DNA from: Liopterus haemorrhoidalis
Taxonomy: Eukaryota > Arthropoda > Insecta > Coleoptera > Dytiscidae
Length of the DNA: 64,000 nt
NCBI GenBank assembly: GCA_963971575.1
Contig: OZ020618.1
Location: 47,754,509 to 47,818,508 of the forward strand
Reading direction: 5' to 3'
Shown piece after piece: positions 42,840 to 53,830 of this stretch. Below the pieces are notes generated by a model. The model saw only the letters and a list, made by a program, of their open reading frames with translations. It was not told the DNA's origin and did not search any database. The translations under genes were made by a program, and so were the position numbers. Position 1 is the first letter of the stretch; each line of letters opens with the position of its first letter.

Positions 42840-43560
42840 TTAGATCATTCGGCGAGGTTGTATTTTAATATTTGCTTTCTACGTCCATTTTATTAAAATC
42901 TCGTAACAATTGTACTATAAAAGCGATGGTATCTTGCAGTATTCTTAAGTACAACTTTAAACAAATTCGATTTTCCTGTTGATTTATTATTGGACGTTTG
43001 CATGTTCGACCACAGTTCTTATTTACGATTTGGTCATCCATACTTGTTAATGAAATTAGAGCTGTTACAATAACTCTAATGTCTGGAGTAATGCAGCGAC
43101 CGCCAGGGTTTCAGTAAGTGATTGTATCATGAACCATATAGGTCAACTACACTACTGTTACAATAGATTATACATTAGTATTGGTGCTAAATTAATGCAA
43201 ACTAAGCATGTTAGTGTAACTGTCACACAGACACAAAGACAAATCATTCTTGTATTAAAGGGATACATGTATTTTACTGATAAATTTAACGGTAGTAACT
43301 CGGTAAACAAAGCTTAATAAAACAATAGCTGTACCGCACGGTAGTGGATCTTGGATATTAACTGTTAAATGTGTAATTAAATTCAAATCTAATGAAATCG
43401 CCATTCTTAGTGTGGACTTATGTACAACCAATTAACAATAATGGATTAACAAATATAATTATAATATGTTATATTTATTTCTTATTACAAATAACAATAC
43501 ATTTTTATGTTACATACTTATATTTACAATAAGTATAACTAGAAGTAGGAAATAATTTCA
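42840..43560. other. No gene recognised
   Basis: AT-rich; a 62-codon frame at 43129-43317 shows no motif. Confidence 0.5.
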
Positions 43561-43604
43561 CTCAGCTTTTTGGACAAGAAGCGTTTATTTTAACAAAACA
43601 CAAC

Positions 43605-43635
43605 GTTTCGCCAACAACATTGTTGGCTTCTTCAG
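43605..43635 (-). ncRNA. Hammerhead-ribozyme-like core
   Basis: On the minus strand: CUGAAGA (43635-43629), then a near-perfect stem 'GCCAACAATGTTGTTGGC', then GAAAC (43609-43605). CUGANGA - stem II - GAAA is the hammerhead core, known from Penelope-like retroelements. One extra base precedes stem II and stems I and III were not confirmed, so activity is doubtful. Confidence 0.35.
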
Positions 43636-43705
43636 GTGCTATAACAATAACATCATGATAGAAAACAATATTGTACAATTAATAACAAAATTTACCTATG
43701 TTAGT

Positions 43706-44187
43706 TAAACGTAGTCATAACAGACTGTACATCAATCATCTCCAAGGATGGTGAAATTGCAGAATACATACACATTAATGTGTACTTGAAGAAAACAGAC
43801 CATAGGAAAAAAACAGGAGTAAATTTCAATGAAATATTGAAATGTAGTGATCAACAATTAGAAACTATCGTTTAAATTTAACAGTGCAAAATGAGACAAA
43901 ATAACTATATAACTGTCCAATATTAACTTATATATAATACTTGTTATCATTGTATTTATATATAAGTTAATATTGGACAGTTATATAGTTATTTTGTCTC
44001 ATTTTGCACTGTTAAATTTAAACGATAGTTTCTAATTGTTGATCACTACATTTCAATATTTAATTGAAATTTACTCCTGTTTTTTTCCTATGGTCTGTTT
44101 TCTTCAATTACACATTAATGTCTATGTATTCTGCAATTTCACCATCCTTGGAGATGATTGATGTACAGTCTGTTATGACTACGTTTA
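43706..44187. repeat. Large foldback: 232-bp arms, about 18-bp spacer
   Basis: Arm 43706-43937 ('taaacgtagtcataacagac...') is repeated inverted at 43956-44187 ('...gtctgttatgactacgttta') with only a handful of mismatches. The near-identity over such long arms implies recent formation or gene conversion. No coding sequence. A transcript would form a near-perfect 230-bp double-stranded RNA. Confidence 0.9.
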
Positions 44188-44690
44188 AAAACTAAAAAAC
44201 TACGTCTAAAAAACTCCTTCTAATAATTGTTTTTTTCAAACTTTCCGGAAGTTTTTATTATGTTTCTGACACCTTTTTCTTTTTTAATTAATGTAAATTT
44301 ATTTTTTTATCTAAGTACACAATAATTTTCTTATTCTCTTTTCCTGTGTAAATTTTAACAAGCTTAATTATACCAAATAAATTAGACTTAAGGATTATAA
44401 ATCCCTGTGCATTACAGTGCTTTTTACTTTTATCTTTAACACTCATATTTCATAAAAAATTATGCGGGGAGGTTTTCCCAGCTTCTAAATTTTACACATT
44501 TTATTTTATGAATTTTTTAAATTAAATACGCTGTAAACCGGAAAGGCTAAACGTGCAACTTTATGACAAAAGGAAACGGTTAATAATATTTTACCACCCT
44601 GAATGTACAGAGGTATTCATATGGGTTAAAATCGTCAAAAAGTAGGAACAAAACACACATTTATAAATACAGTCTATTCCAAACGTTTAG
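44188..44690. other. No gene recognised
   Basis: AT-rich, no motifs. Confidence 0.5.
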
Positions 44691-44830
44691 GGTAGTGGTC
44701 TTCAAACTTTTTCGAGTCGTGGTACCCTCTACAAGCTAACAATACTCCGTGGAACCCAAAAAAAAAAAAATAACATAAGGAGATTTATACCTATGCAGGG
44801 TGACCAGATTTCAGTTGAGGTACACCCTAA
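44691..44830. repeat. Two hAT-type element ends
   Basis: 'agtggtcttcaaactttttc' followed by 'gagtcgtggtaccctc' (44691-44728), and 'cagggtgaccagatttcagt' (44798-44817), both resemble hAT termini. Neither has a confirmed partner in the window. Confidence 0.35.
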
Positions 44831-44884
44831 GATTAAAAAAAAAAAATTGGAAATACAGTATATTTTATTAAATTTAGCTTACCT

Positions 44885-45115
44885 CCAAAATATAATGTTA
44901 ATCCACGTACCAAGGGTTTTCATTTGATACCCTACACAGAATTGTAAAAAAATTTTTTTTTTTTTTCGATGAGCATATATTTGTTTATATTTTTAGGGGG
45001 ATATTAGGGTTTTTTAGATGTTTTAGTATTTTTCCTATGTGCGGGTCAAAGAGTTGTATAAGCATGCCAAATTTCAACTCTCTAGGTTTAGCCGTTTGTC
45101 TACAATTTTTACCGA

Positions 45116-45153
<38 letters not shown>

Positions 45154-45208
45154 GACAAAATGACGGTATAAGGGTTTTTTGATCATACCTACAAAACCCT
45201 AAAAATGA
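44885..45208 (+). repeat. Repeat family Z, 3' part only
   Basis: Matches 8510-8793: 'aatccacgtaccaagggttt', 'gcgggtcaaagagttgtata', a (cagacaga)n run expanded to about 36 bp (45117-45153), and the end 'tacctacaaaaccctaaaaa'. Starts abruptly at 44885. Confidence 0.75.
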
Positions 45209-47215
45209 TAAAAATTACCAGAAGCGGTAATTTCGCATAATTTGGCGACTAAAGTGGTCGCAACATCTGTTTAATACACTATATGTACAATCCTTTTGAA
45301 ACACACCTACTAGATATATGTTTTTTGCTCCCTTTAGATCTTTTTCTCACCATGTTTCCTATAGAAACAATCATGGTGAAATATTGCCTAAGAATTTAAG
45401 TGAAAAGGGTTGAAACCACTGTACATAAATGTCGAGAGCATGTTGTATAATATTTTCGTGTTTCATTTTTATCGTTCCGAGAAAGATTTGCACGGGACCG
45501 CAAACATATTTCACAAAAAAATATAAAATAAAATATATCAAGCATCACACCTCGATGGATAAATAGAAATATTCCAGCGATTTGAAATCGCTTTATTTAG
45601 GAATTTGGAATTTAAATCAATTTTTATTTTTATACCGTGGATTCCTGTAATATTAAATCTATAGAAAGGATTTATTTTTTCCATGAATATGTATTTTGTA
45701 AATATGCTGTTGAATATAACGTTATACAACAAAAGTTTAAGCATACCATGATATGTTTTCATCTGTCATACAGTGTGCACGAGCAGTTTTGGCACAACTT
45801 TAAACAGGAAAATACAGACAATAGTATATTCTGTAACAAGGTTGGAATGAGAAAATTTGATGCGAGTGGAACATTCCAAGCGTGAGGAACCACGAATATT
45901 TTTTTGCCATTTTTCTGCGCATGCGGATAAATTATCATTTACGTCGTGCGAATGCGGATGAAATACCATATCTGCTTATCCACCTGAACATAAAATTTTC
46001 GGCTAGACGCCCCTTCCCACGGAAGATGCGTTTAGAACCCCAAAAATGTATCGCTGGCATTTGTATTGTGCTTATGGTAAGAGTGAAATAATGATACGTT
46101 ACGGAACTTTTTACTTTTTTTACTCTTCCCATAAAGACCTTTACGCTTACTTAAGGGGGGGGGGGGGGTATGGTATTTTTGATGTTTGTTTTTCTTTGTC
46201 TTATTCGATTGTATATATCTTCAAGAGTATCCCATTAAAATTTCAAGTTAATCGGAGCAAAATTGACTGAGATATACTCATTTTAATACTAGTACCTATT
46301 ATTTGTTTTTTCGCGCCTATCGTATGTATATCAGCTTTATCAGGCTTTAATATCGATATCAGCTGCTTTATACTCTTAGAGAGGGGACTCGTGACGAATA
46401 TCTTTATTTATTTATTTATTTATTTAATAATGCAACATACATTCCCTATATACTACATAAATATATACATATATTGAAATATACTTGTATATAAGCTATA
46501 TATGTGTGTTGTACCGGTATATTATTTTTGAGCAGTTATACACATTCTTTATTTTTAAACGCGTTTTCTGAAAAATAGCTTTTTTTGATGCGGTGTACAT
46601 CATAACTCAAAAACTAATGAATGGATCTTTCTGAAATTTTGCACACTTCTTTATAAATCATTTTACTAGGTAGTGACGTTGAGTTTTTGCTTTTATTTTG
46701 AATATTTTTTTTTTATAACCATTTTTCCGATTACCAAACACGATTTTTTACGTTTTTTTTCAATTTTTTGACTTTAAAGTCGTACCAAAAATTTAAAACT
46801 CAATTTAATAAAAAAAATTCGACGTCGCTACCTGAAGAAACTTTTAAACTAACCAAAACTTTTTGAATTATATGTTTCAGATGATTGTGTCACTAGATAT
46901 CGTGTACACCGCAAATCAGTTTTTTGGAGTGTTTACTAAAAAATAACGCCAATGGCTCATTTTTCAATATTTTTCAATAAAAATTTAACGCAATACTCTT
47001 CAAGTGTTGTTCTTTAAGATAGACTTTCACCCATTTAGCTTACCTTTACCAGATTTCCACAAATCGTCCTTAAAAATATGCTTAAAAAATGCAAAATTAA
47101 CCATACCATATATATAATTAGTTTAATATAGTAGAATTTATATAGTGGTCGTAGATACAACAATTTCTTTGGTTTTATTGCAAGTTTATTAATTTAGAAA
47201 TAATAGAAAAAATCT
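45209..47215. other. No gene recognised
   Basis: About 2 kb without a convincing gene; overlapping 65-82 codon frames at 45538-46270 show no known motif. It contains a 14-base G run (46155-46168) and a (ttta)n tract (about 46402-46430). Confidence 0.5.
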
Positions 47216-47219
47216 TTCA

Positions 47220-47490
47220 TTTTTAGATGACCGATTTTTACCGAAAGTTGATTAACTGATGCCATTGATGTGAAAAGCTTAAAAATGAAGTTATGATAAA
47301 AATCCATTTAGCTAAATTCGCTTTACACGTGTCCAAGAACCGACAGATATGCTAAAAATAGTAAAAACATTATGTAGGAACCTCAATCAAAATATATAAC
47401 AATTTAGTCAAAATCGGTATGATCACAATCCCTCCCTTATATGTATATGTATCTATGTGGCGGATGGTAAAAACATAACTATAACTGGGG
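47220..47490 (+). repeat. Repeat family V, copy 1
   Basis: Shared with 49736-50030: 'ccgatttttaccgaaagttg', 'aaaatccatttagctaaatt', 'aaaatcggtatgatcacaat' and 'cctcccttatatgtatatg'. Here the gacagaca tract is almost absent. Partial copy. Confidence 0.65.
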
Positions 47491-47739
47491 AAAAATAAAG
47501 CTTTTCAAAATACAAAATAGAAAATACCGATAAAAAACTATTGAAATACTATCTTTATAATATTTGAACATACTTGTCGTCTACTGGACGTTTTGAGATG
47601 GAGACTGTGGCAGCTTTATTTAAAGATCCGTACTATAGCCAGCGATCCATCGAAAAATAATCGCAGCAAAAACCAATAAATTACACTGCAGTACTATGTC
47701 TTACTGACTTACTGTCTGAATTATAAGAAATCTAAAGAA

Positions 47740-48525
47740 TAGAATTCATATTCCTATTGCATGAAACGTCACAACATCCATTATCTATTGGTATATGTTG
47801 ACAGGGAATTAAATTGGAAACACCATGTTGATTATGTGAGTGGTAAGCTATGTAGAACAATTTTCTTACTGAGAAATCTCGTGGACATAGTAACTAAAGA
47901 TGTGCTCTTAGTAGCTTATTACTCACTTTTTCAACCACATATTTCTTATGCCCTCTTAGCATGGGGACACTCGTCATCTGCTGATAGAATTTTTGCATTG
48001 CAAAGACGCGCTGTGAGAATCATTGACGGCATTTCTTACAAAGCAGACTGTCAAAAATCTTTTTTATCTTTGCAAATTATGACTCTGCCATCACTCTACA
48101 TTTTTACCTGTTTAAAATATTTTTACAAAAATAAAAACGACTTTAAATCTTTTAATGACATTCATAATCATAATACTAGATACAAGAATGATATATATCC
48201 TAAATTCAGCAGGCTATCAAAATCCACAAATAGCACTACCTACTACGTTATTAAATTCTTTAATAAATTGCCAGAGTCAGTAAGACTTTTACCCCAAAAT
48301 AAATTTGAAGCGTTTGTGAAGGGTGTGCTAATTCAAAATCCAGTGTACTCTGTGTCCGAATATTTTGATTTAAATTTTTAGTATTACCATTAGTTTTTTT
48401 GTATCTATGTGTAACTCTTTTTGTGTTATTCTACACTATTTGCTTCATTTTGCTTGACTGACTGTAAACAATTTAATTGTATTGTATTGTGGTCAGTAAA
48501 TAAATATTATATTATTATTATTATC
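47740..48525 (+). pseudogene. LINE ORF2 C-terminal half with 3' end
   Basis: The frame is open for 207 codons from about 47761 and reads 'VYVDRELNWKHHVDYV', 'YYSLFQPHISYALLAWGHSS', 'LQRRAVRIIDGISYKADCQK', 'HNHNTRYKNDIYPKFSRLSK' and 'VIKFFNKLPESVRLLPQNKF', stop at 48379-48381. This is the thumb and C-terminal domain of a CR1/Jockey-like LINE, related to but distinct from 31561-32574. The 3' untranslated end finishes in 'aataaatattat' and an (att)n tail. 5'-truncated, otherwise undamaged, hence probably young. Confidence 0.85.
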
Positions 48526-49672
48526 TATTATTTGGCAAATTTAAAGGAATTTGTACTGGATTTATATATGCTGCTCCTATAATATATCAGCCCTGTAATA
48601 GAACAGTCACTCAGCTGTATATTTTTATTTCATTTAGGTTAAAACTTTTTCAATGACCAGTTGAACCCTTGAGATTCGAGTGCCTTTAATTACATTTATT
48701 TGGGGCAGTAAAATATTATTGTACTGACTTTTGTTATCTTCAGTAGCGTATCATTTCTGAGTGTAAGGTTTATTTTGAAAAAAACACAAACACTGTTTTC
48801 ACATCTGGTCATATTTATTTTCCTTACTTTTCTATCTAATTTGCTCGCGGAGTACTAGTAGACACTACGCGGAGCACAATTTGGGAAACTCTGCCTTAAG
48901 CTCTTTGGGTTACAGGGTGTGCTACATCATGTAAATAAAATAACGTATATTGCATGCACTGCCTCTTTGCTAATAAGATCAAAACATACGTATCCTACAC
49001 GTGCAATTGTATGGCAACTTGTTACCGCAACAAAACTCCACTCTAGCCTTTTTAATTCTAAAATTGTGACCTTTGTGTTTTTTAAAGGAAAACATTTACT
49101 TTTTCTACTGCTTTTTATATTAAACTTTTTTCATATAAGAAAATGATATTACTAGAAAACGGCCACATTTTTTCATATTATTTTTACGCTTTCTTTCCTC
49201 GTAAAAAGCCACTCCTTCCGTTATTAAATTGTTCATATCCAGTCTCACTTTCAATATATAACTATAATCAAAATGTTATTTATTATATAATTTAGTTTAT
49301 GTCCGCTAGTAACTCTCAGCCGAGCCCAAAGATACTTATTACATTTCCTGGAAGAACCTGACCTCTTCCGGTAGGTAAGTAAATTAAAGGTGGGACTAAA
49401 GGGTTACGACTACTGATTATTCGATGAATACGACAAATTGAAACTCTGATCAAATTTGTATACTAATTTCAATTTAAATCAATTGGTTAGGTTATGCATA
49501 TTAATAAAATTGGAAGCTTTAAATACTCTCTCCATCCGAATATATGTTATATATTACTTTAAAAAAACAGCTGTGGCCACCACAGGACCGACCACCATCA
49601 CAAAGTTCTTGCATAAAAACATTCTAGCAGCAGAGTAAAAATAACTTGGCCCAATATTTTCTAACTGAGATA
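48526..49672. other. No gene recognised; one hAT-type end
   Basis: AT-rich. The reverse complement of 48845-48897 begins 'cagagtttcccaaattgtgc' and continues 'tccgcgtagtg', a hAT-like terminus without a confirmed partner. Confidence 0.4.
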
Positions 49673-49674
49673 TT

Positions 49675-50030
49675 ATTTATCATGACCATGGAAACGTTAC
49701 ATATATGAAAAAATAATAATATGAGTAAACTCCTATTTTTAATTAACCGATTTTTACTAAAAGTTGATCAACTCGTGCCATTGATGTCAAAAGCTTGAAT
49801 ATGAAGTTTCATAAAAATCCATTTAGCCGAATTTGCTCTGTACGTGTACACGGACCGACAGACAGACAGACAGACAGAGAGACAGACAGACCGACAGATA
49901 TCATGCTAAAAATAGTCAAAACGTTATGTAGGGACCACAGTTCGTGGAGATCCATCCAAATCTCAAAATGACAAAATCGGTATGATCACAATACCTCCCT
50001 TATATATGTTGGCGGTCGGTAAAAACACTA
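49675..50030 (+). repeat. Repeat family V, copy 2
   Basis: Starts with 'catgaccatggaaacgttac', which is also an internal block of repeat U. It continues into V: 'ccgatttttactaaaagttg', a (cagacaga)n tract (49857-49893) and 'gtatgatcacaatacctccc'. The shared block shows V and U are related or recombined. Confidence 0.65.
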
Positions 50031-50360
50031 ATAATATTAATAATAAAAAAATCACTTTATAGATCGGAATTGGAGGCTTTATCTGTTTTTTTTTTCAGCC
50101 ACATATTTGTTTTCTACACGTTTCTAATGATTATAAAACGATAACTGCAAAGAAATCAATATTTGTCTGTCTGTCCGAGAATCACGAAAAAACGGCTGGA
50201 GATATTTTTACGAAATTTGAAACTTTGATATACTAAGACCAGGATTCAAGTATAGGCTATATGGCATCTCAATATTTTTATTCTAGGAGGATGCTTAACC
50301 GGGGTTAAAACTGTTTACTAAAAAACTCAAAATATCTCCCTTATTATTGACTTAATATAG

Positions 50361-50923
50361 ACCGGGAGCTCATGACATTTTTGGTCTCCGATTTCATACA
50401 GCATGCCTTTTGGAGGAGAGAATATTTACCCTGTGACAACAAAAAAAGGATGGTACTAAACCCCTGCACACTTTCCGGTCATAGGGAAAATTGCATTTCC
50501 ACTTGCACAAAATTTTTGTGTTTTTCTCTGATTTAATATTGTTTGCCCTTTTGTCAAAAGAAAGTTATAACAAATTTAAAGTCTTTTAATTATAGGCATG
50601 CTGTATGAAAACGCGGAAAATCATATTTTTTTATTACAAGATAACATGACCGTTTGAGCCTTTTGGGACCCTCCGAATCGCATGCATATATTTAAAAGAC
50701 TTTAAATTTGTTATAACTTTCTTTTGGCAAAAGGGCAAGCAATATTAAATCAGAGAAAAGCACAAAAATTTTGTGTTTAAGTGGAAATGCAATTTTCCCT
50801 ATGACCGGAAAGCGTGCAGGGGTTTAGTACCATCCCTTTTTTGTTGTCACAGGGTAAATATTCTCTCCTCCAAAAGGCATGCTGTATGAAATCGGAGACC
50901 AAAAACTGTCATGAGCTCCCGGT
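50361..50923. repeat. Foldback element, about 240-bp arms
   Basis: Left arm 'accgggagctcatgacattt' onward and right arm '...gtcatgagctcccggt' are nearly identical inverted repeats, including 'tttcatacagcatgcctttt' and 'ttccggtcatagggaaaatt'. A central spacer of about 90 bp is itself partly self-similar. Flanks 'taatatag' / 'ataatag' might be an imperfect target duplication. Noncoding. Confidence 0.85.
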
Positions 50924-52525
50924 ATAATAGAAAAATGTTTACAACAAAAATTGTTTGAAAATGTATACAATAAAAAACTTATTTATAGAAAAGTAATATT
51001 TGGTCGACCATTGTAATTAAACTGAAGAAATGGCAAGTTCTAAAGGATTACAAACTATTTTCTTATATCACACAAAGACTTAAATGAACAAATTTATTGT
51101 TAGAGATTTATTTAAAGCAACTTAACATGTAAAACGCATGAAATATCCTCCGTATTTTTTATGTCCAGTTCTCTATAACTTTTATCGCGTGTTTCGCAGA
51201 AGGAATAATAATGAGTCGACTGTACAAATTGCAGTGGCCCTGTTCCGGAAAGGATATCAGCGGTAAAAGAAACATATATCATCCTTACGGAATATTTGAT
51301 TTGACATCATTTACTTCCCTGCAGTTCATGTTCCTTTATTATTTGTCTACGCAGCTAAAGATAATTCGGTATTTGAAATTAAATTTACGATATCTGTCAC
51401 AAATTCAGCAGGTAATGGGCCAAACCTTTGTAAAAATTTGTACTGTGCATATATTTGGATACCAGTGGCAAACTGGCCATACAGGGTTATTTTTTGGAAT
51501 CACCACAAAAATTTAACCACAAAAAATTGTTTTATTATTAAGTCTTACAAAAGAAATATGCAGATGGTCTGCAGCAGCAGAAAGTTAATTATTTTATTTA
51601 TTGTACCAGTACAACAAATATTTTTAAGAGCAGGTTCTATCTTATAAATTGTTGTTGCTATACCAATATAATTCAATATTCATTTAGTCAATAATCGGGA
51701 TTTATGAAAATGATTTAAAAAATAGTTTTGTTTCTCTAGTTATATCCGATAGTGTATTCATGTATATTGTCCATAGAAGCACATTCTACATAACAATGAC
51801 TTACATTATAAAATTAACAAAAATTTCTACAAATACCTTTCCAGTCGCTCCAATTTTGGTCTGCATGAAGTCCAAACACTAAAGTCCACACTATAACACA
51901 CTATTTCAAGTATTTTCTGCACTTTTATCACTTAAAAATAACTAAAAACGTCAGAAAAAAATGAAGACGCCACTTGCAAAAATCACGTATCACTACATAT
52001 CAAGGTTAATGCTGATAAAGCTCATTAAGGAATATAGTCATTAACAATTAATAAATAAGGAACAAAATTGCTTAAAATGATTCTTTATGAGAATAAACAC
52101 ATATATTAATATTTTATCAATAGTATACAGGTGGTTGAAATTGAACTACCGGGCCCAATACACTATTTTTTTATTATTGAAGATGAGGTATAACGTTAAA
52201 TTTGGAAGTTACTTGGTACTACATGATCTAAAATAGTTTATATTTTGTTACTTTGTATCTTTATATAAATAGTTATACATTTTGATTGAGGATTTATTAA
52301 AATTTCAGAGCTATAGCGTTGGAGACACGGCCTATATGGTAAAATGGGAGGACAGAGGTGATAATAGGATGACTTTTGGGAGTCATCAACTCATATAATG
52401 GAGTTATCTCTCGAGAATTTTATACAGGTTAATTTTTTTATTTACGGTTTCTTTTGGAGGGCTAAGGTGTCCCCCCCCCGGGCATTATGACCTTAAGTCC
52501 CGGTCTTTCCACCTTCATTTAAACC
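50924..52525. other. No named gene; two possible exon-like segments
   Basis: A segment at about 51200-51262 is bounded by 'cgtgtttcgcag' and 'cagcg/gtaaaag'. Another at about 51324-51410 is bounded by 'acttccctgcag' and 'cagcag/gtaatgg' and reads 'HVPLLFVYAAKDNSVFEIKF' in one frame. Both look like acceptor-exon-donor units, but their phases do not join simply and I do not recognise the protein. The 101-codon frame at 51211-51516 uses a different frame. Confidence 0.25.
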
Positions 52526-52527
52526 AC

Positions 52528-52726
52528 TAGGTAACTATCCGACAGATAATGTTATCTGGAACTTTATCTTCTGAATAAATGTCATTACCAAGCAGTGAAT
52601 TCAATACATCAGTCTCATTATCCGTTAGATAACTATCCGATAGATACATTTGTATTGAAAGACGGCATGATATTTATTCAGCACAGAAAGTATCATATAA
52701 CCTTATCTGTCAGATAGTTACCTGGA
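52528..52726. mobile_element. Foldback MITE
   Basis: Ends 'taggtaactatccgacagat' and (reverse complement) 'caggtaactatctgacagat', with similarity extending inward ('ctgaataaatgtcat' / 'ctgaataaatatcat') for about 80 bp on each side. About 200 bp, noncoding. Confidence 0.7.
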
Positions 52727-52727
52727 G

Positions 52728-53399
52728 CAGTGTTTCCCAACCGCCGGTCCTGTATATATATAGAGGGGGAGCGAGGGAGGGATCTCAAGGTGTATCAAGA
52801 TAGAGAAAACACGATTTTTCTCGAAAAGACGATGTGTGAGCAAGTTGGGAAACAAATTTGGTGACCAGAGTTTACCCAAATAATTGGATGGTAGTATTTA
52901 AATTTTCCGAATAAACCGGAAGTACAGGATATCAAGGACAACTTCGATTTTTTATATACGAACGTAGTTGGGTATAATTAGGTAAAACTTTTGAAAAAAA
53001 ACAACCTTTACATAAACATGTTTTTAATATCTGTTACGATTACCTATAATGGCTTGCAAGTATTTTTATTTACAAGTGTTCCATTGTTCCAAATTGCTTT
53101 CCATTTTGAACACTTTCGCATCCTTACTCTTTAGCTAACAGTAGCTCGGAGCATAACAAAAAATATTGCAAGTTCAAGTCGTACCTACTTGAAAGTACCT
53201 CCAACGCGAACCGTTTTAATTAGTTTAAATTAGTTGTCAAAATAAGTATAATTTATTTTATTTAAGTTTAAAAGGTATATTTTAATGAATATAAATCTCA
53301 TATATTTACGAATATATCTTGCAAAATTGAGCGTTTTTCTATTATAATTTCATGCTTTGATTTTATATGACTTCGCGGCCTCCCGGTTGAGAAACGCTG
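52728..53399. mobile_element. hAT-like MITE
   Basis: Left end 'cagtgtttcccaaccgccgg' and right end (reverse complement) 'cagcgtttctcaaccgggag' are imperfect inverted repeats of hAT type. No matching 8-bp flanks. About 670 bp with no transposase. Confidence 0.55.
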
Positions 53400-53727
53400 C
53401 ATTAAACATTTTTTTTTTCATATATTGATTATATTTATAAATAAAATTTAGCTTATTTTGTTGTAAACTATTCTTTGTTGAGTATTATAATTGATAAAAT
53501 AACAATAAACGTACAAAAGAAACCATACGCTATTTATTTTAATATATTTTTTTATATCCCTAGACTTTTCCGATGTGTGTATATAATTTTATTTTGTTTT
53601 TTTTTTTGTAAAAATTGGGAAACCTGTTTTTATAATTATATTTTGTTTTTTTTTGTCAGAATTGGAAAACCGATTTTAACCTGCTCTTTGAAATACTGGA
53701 ACTAGAAACTGGTCTTTCCAAAAGTAT
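53400..53727. other. No gene recognised
   Basis: Very T-rich; contains a local duplication of 'attatattttgttttttttt'-type sequence near 53587 and 53638. Confidence 0.5.
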
Positions 53728-53780
53728 ATTTTTAGGGTTTTGTAGGTATGACCAAAAAACCCTTATGCCGTCATTTGGTC

Positions 53781-53830
<50 letters not shown>

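Noticed and set aside
45117..45153. Short regularly spaced repeats that could suggest a CRISPR array (also 49857-49893, 53781-53832)
   Set aside because: These are simple (cagacaga)n microsatellites inside dispersed repeats, without spacers; the genome is eukaryotic.
44691..48897. Single large hAT element between two hAT-like ends
   Set aside because: The two ends resemble different hAT families and no 8-bp duplication flanks them.
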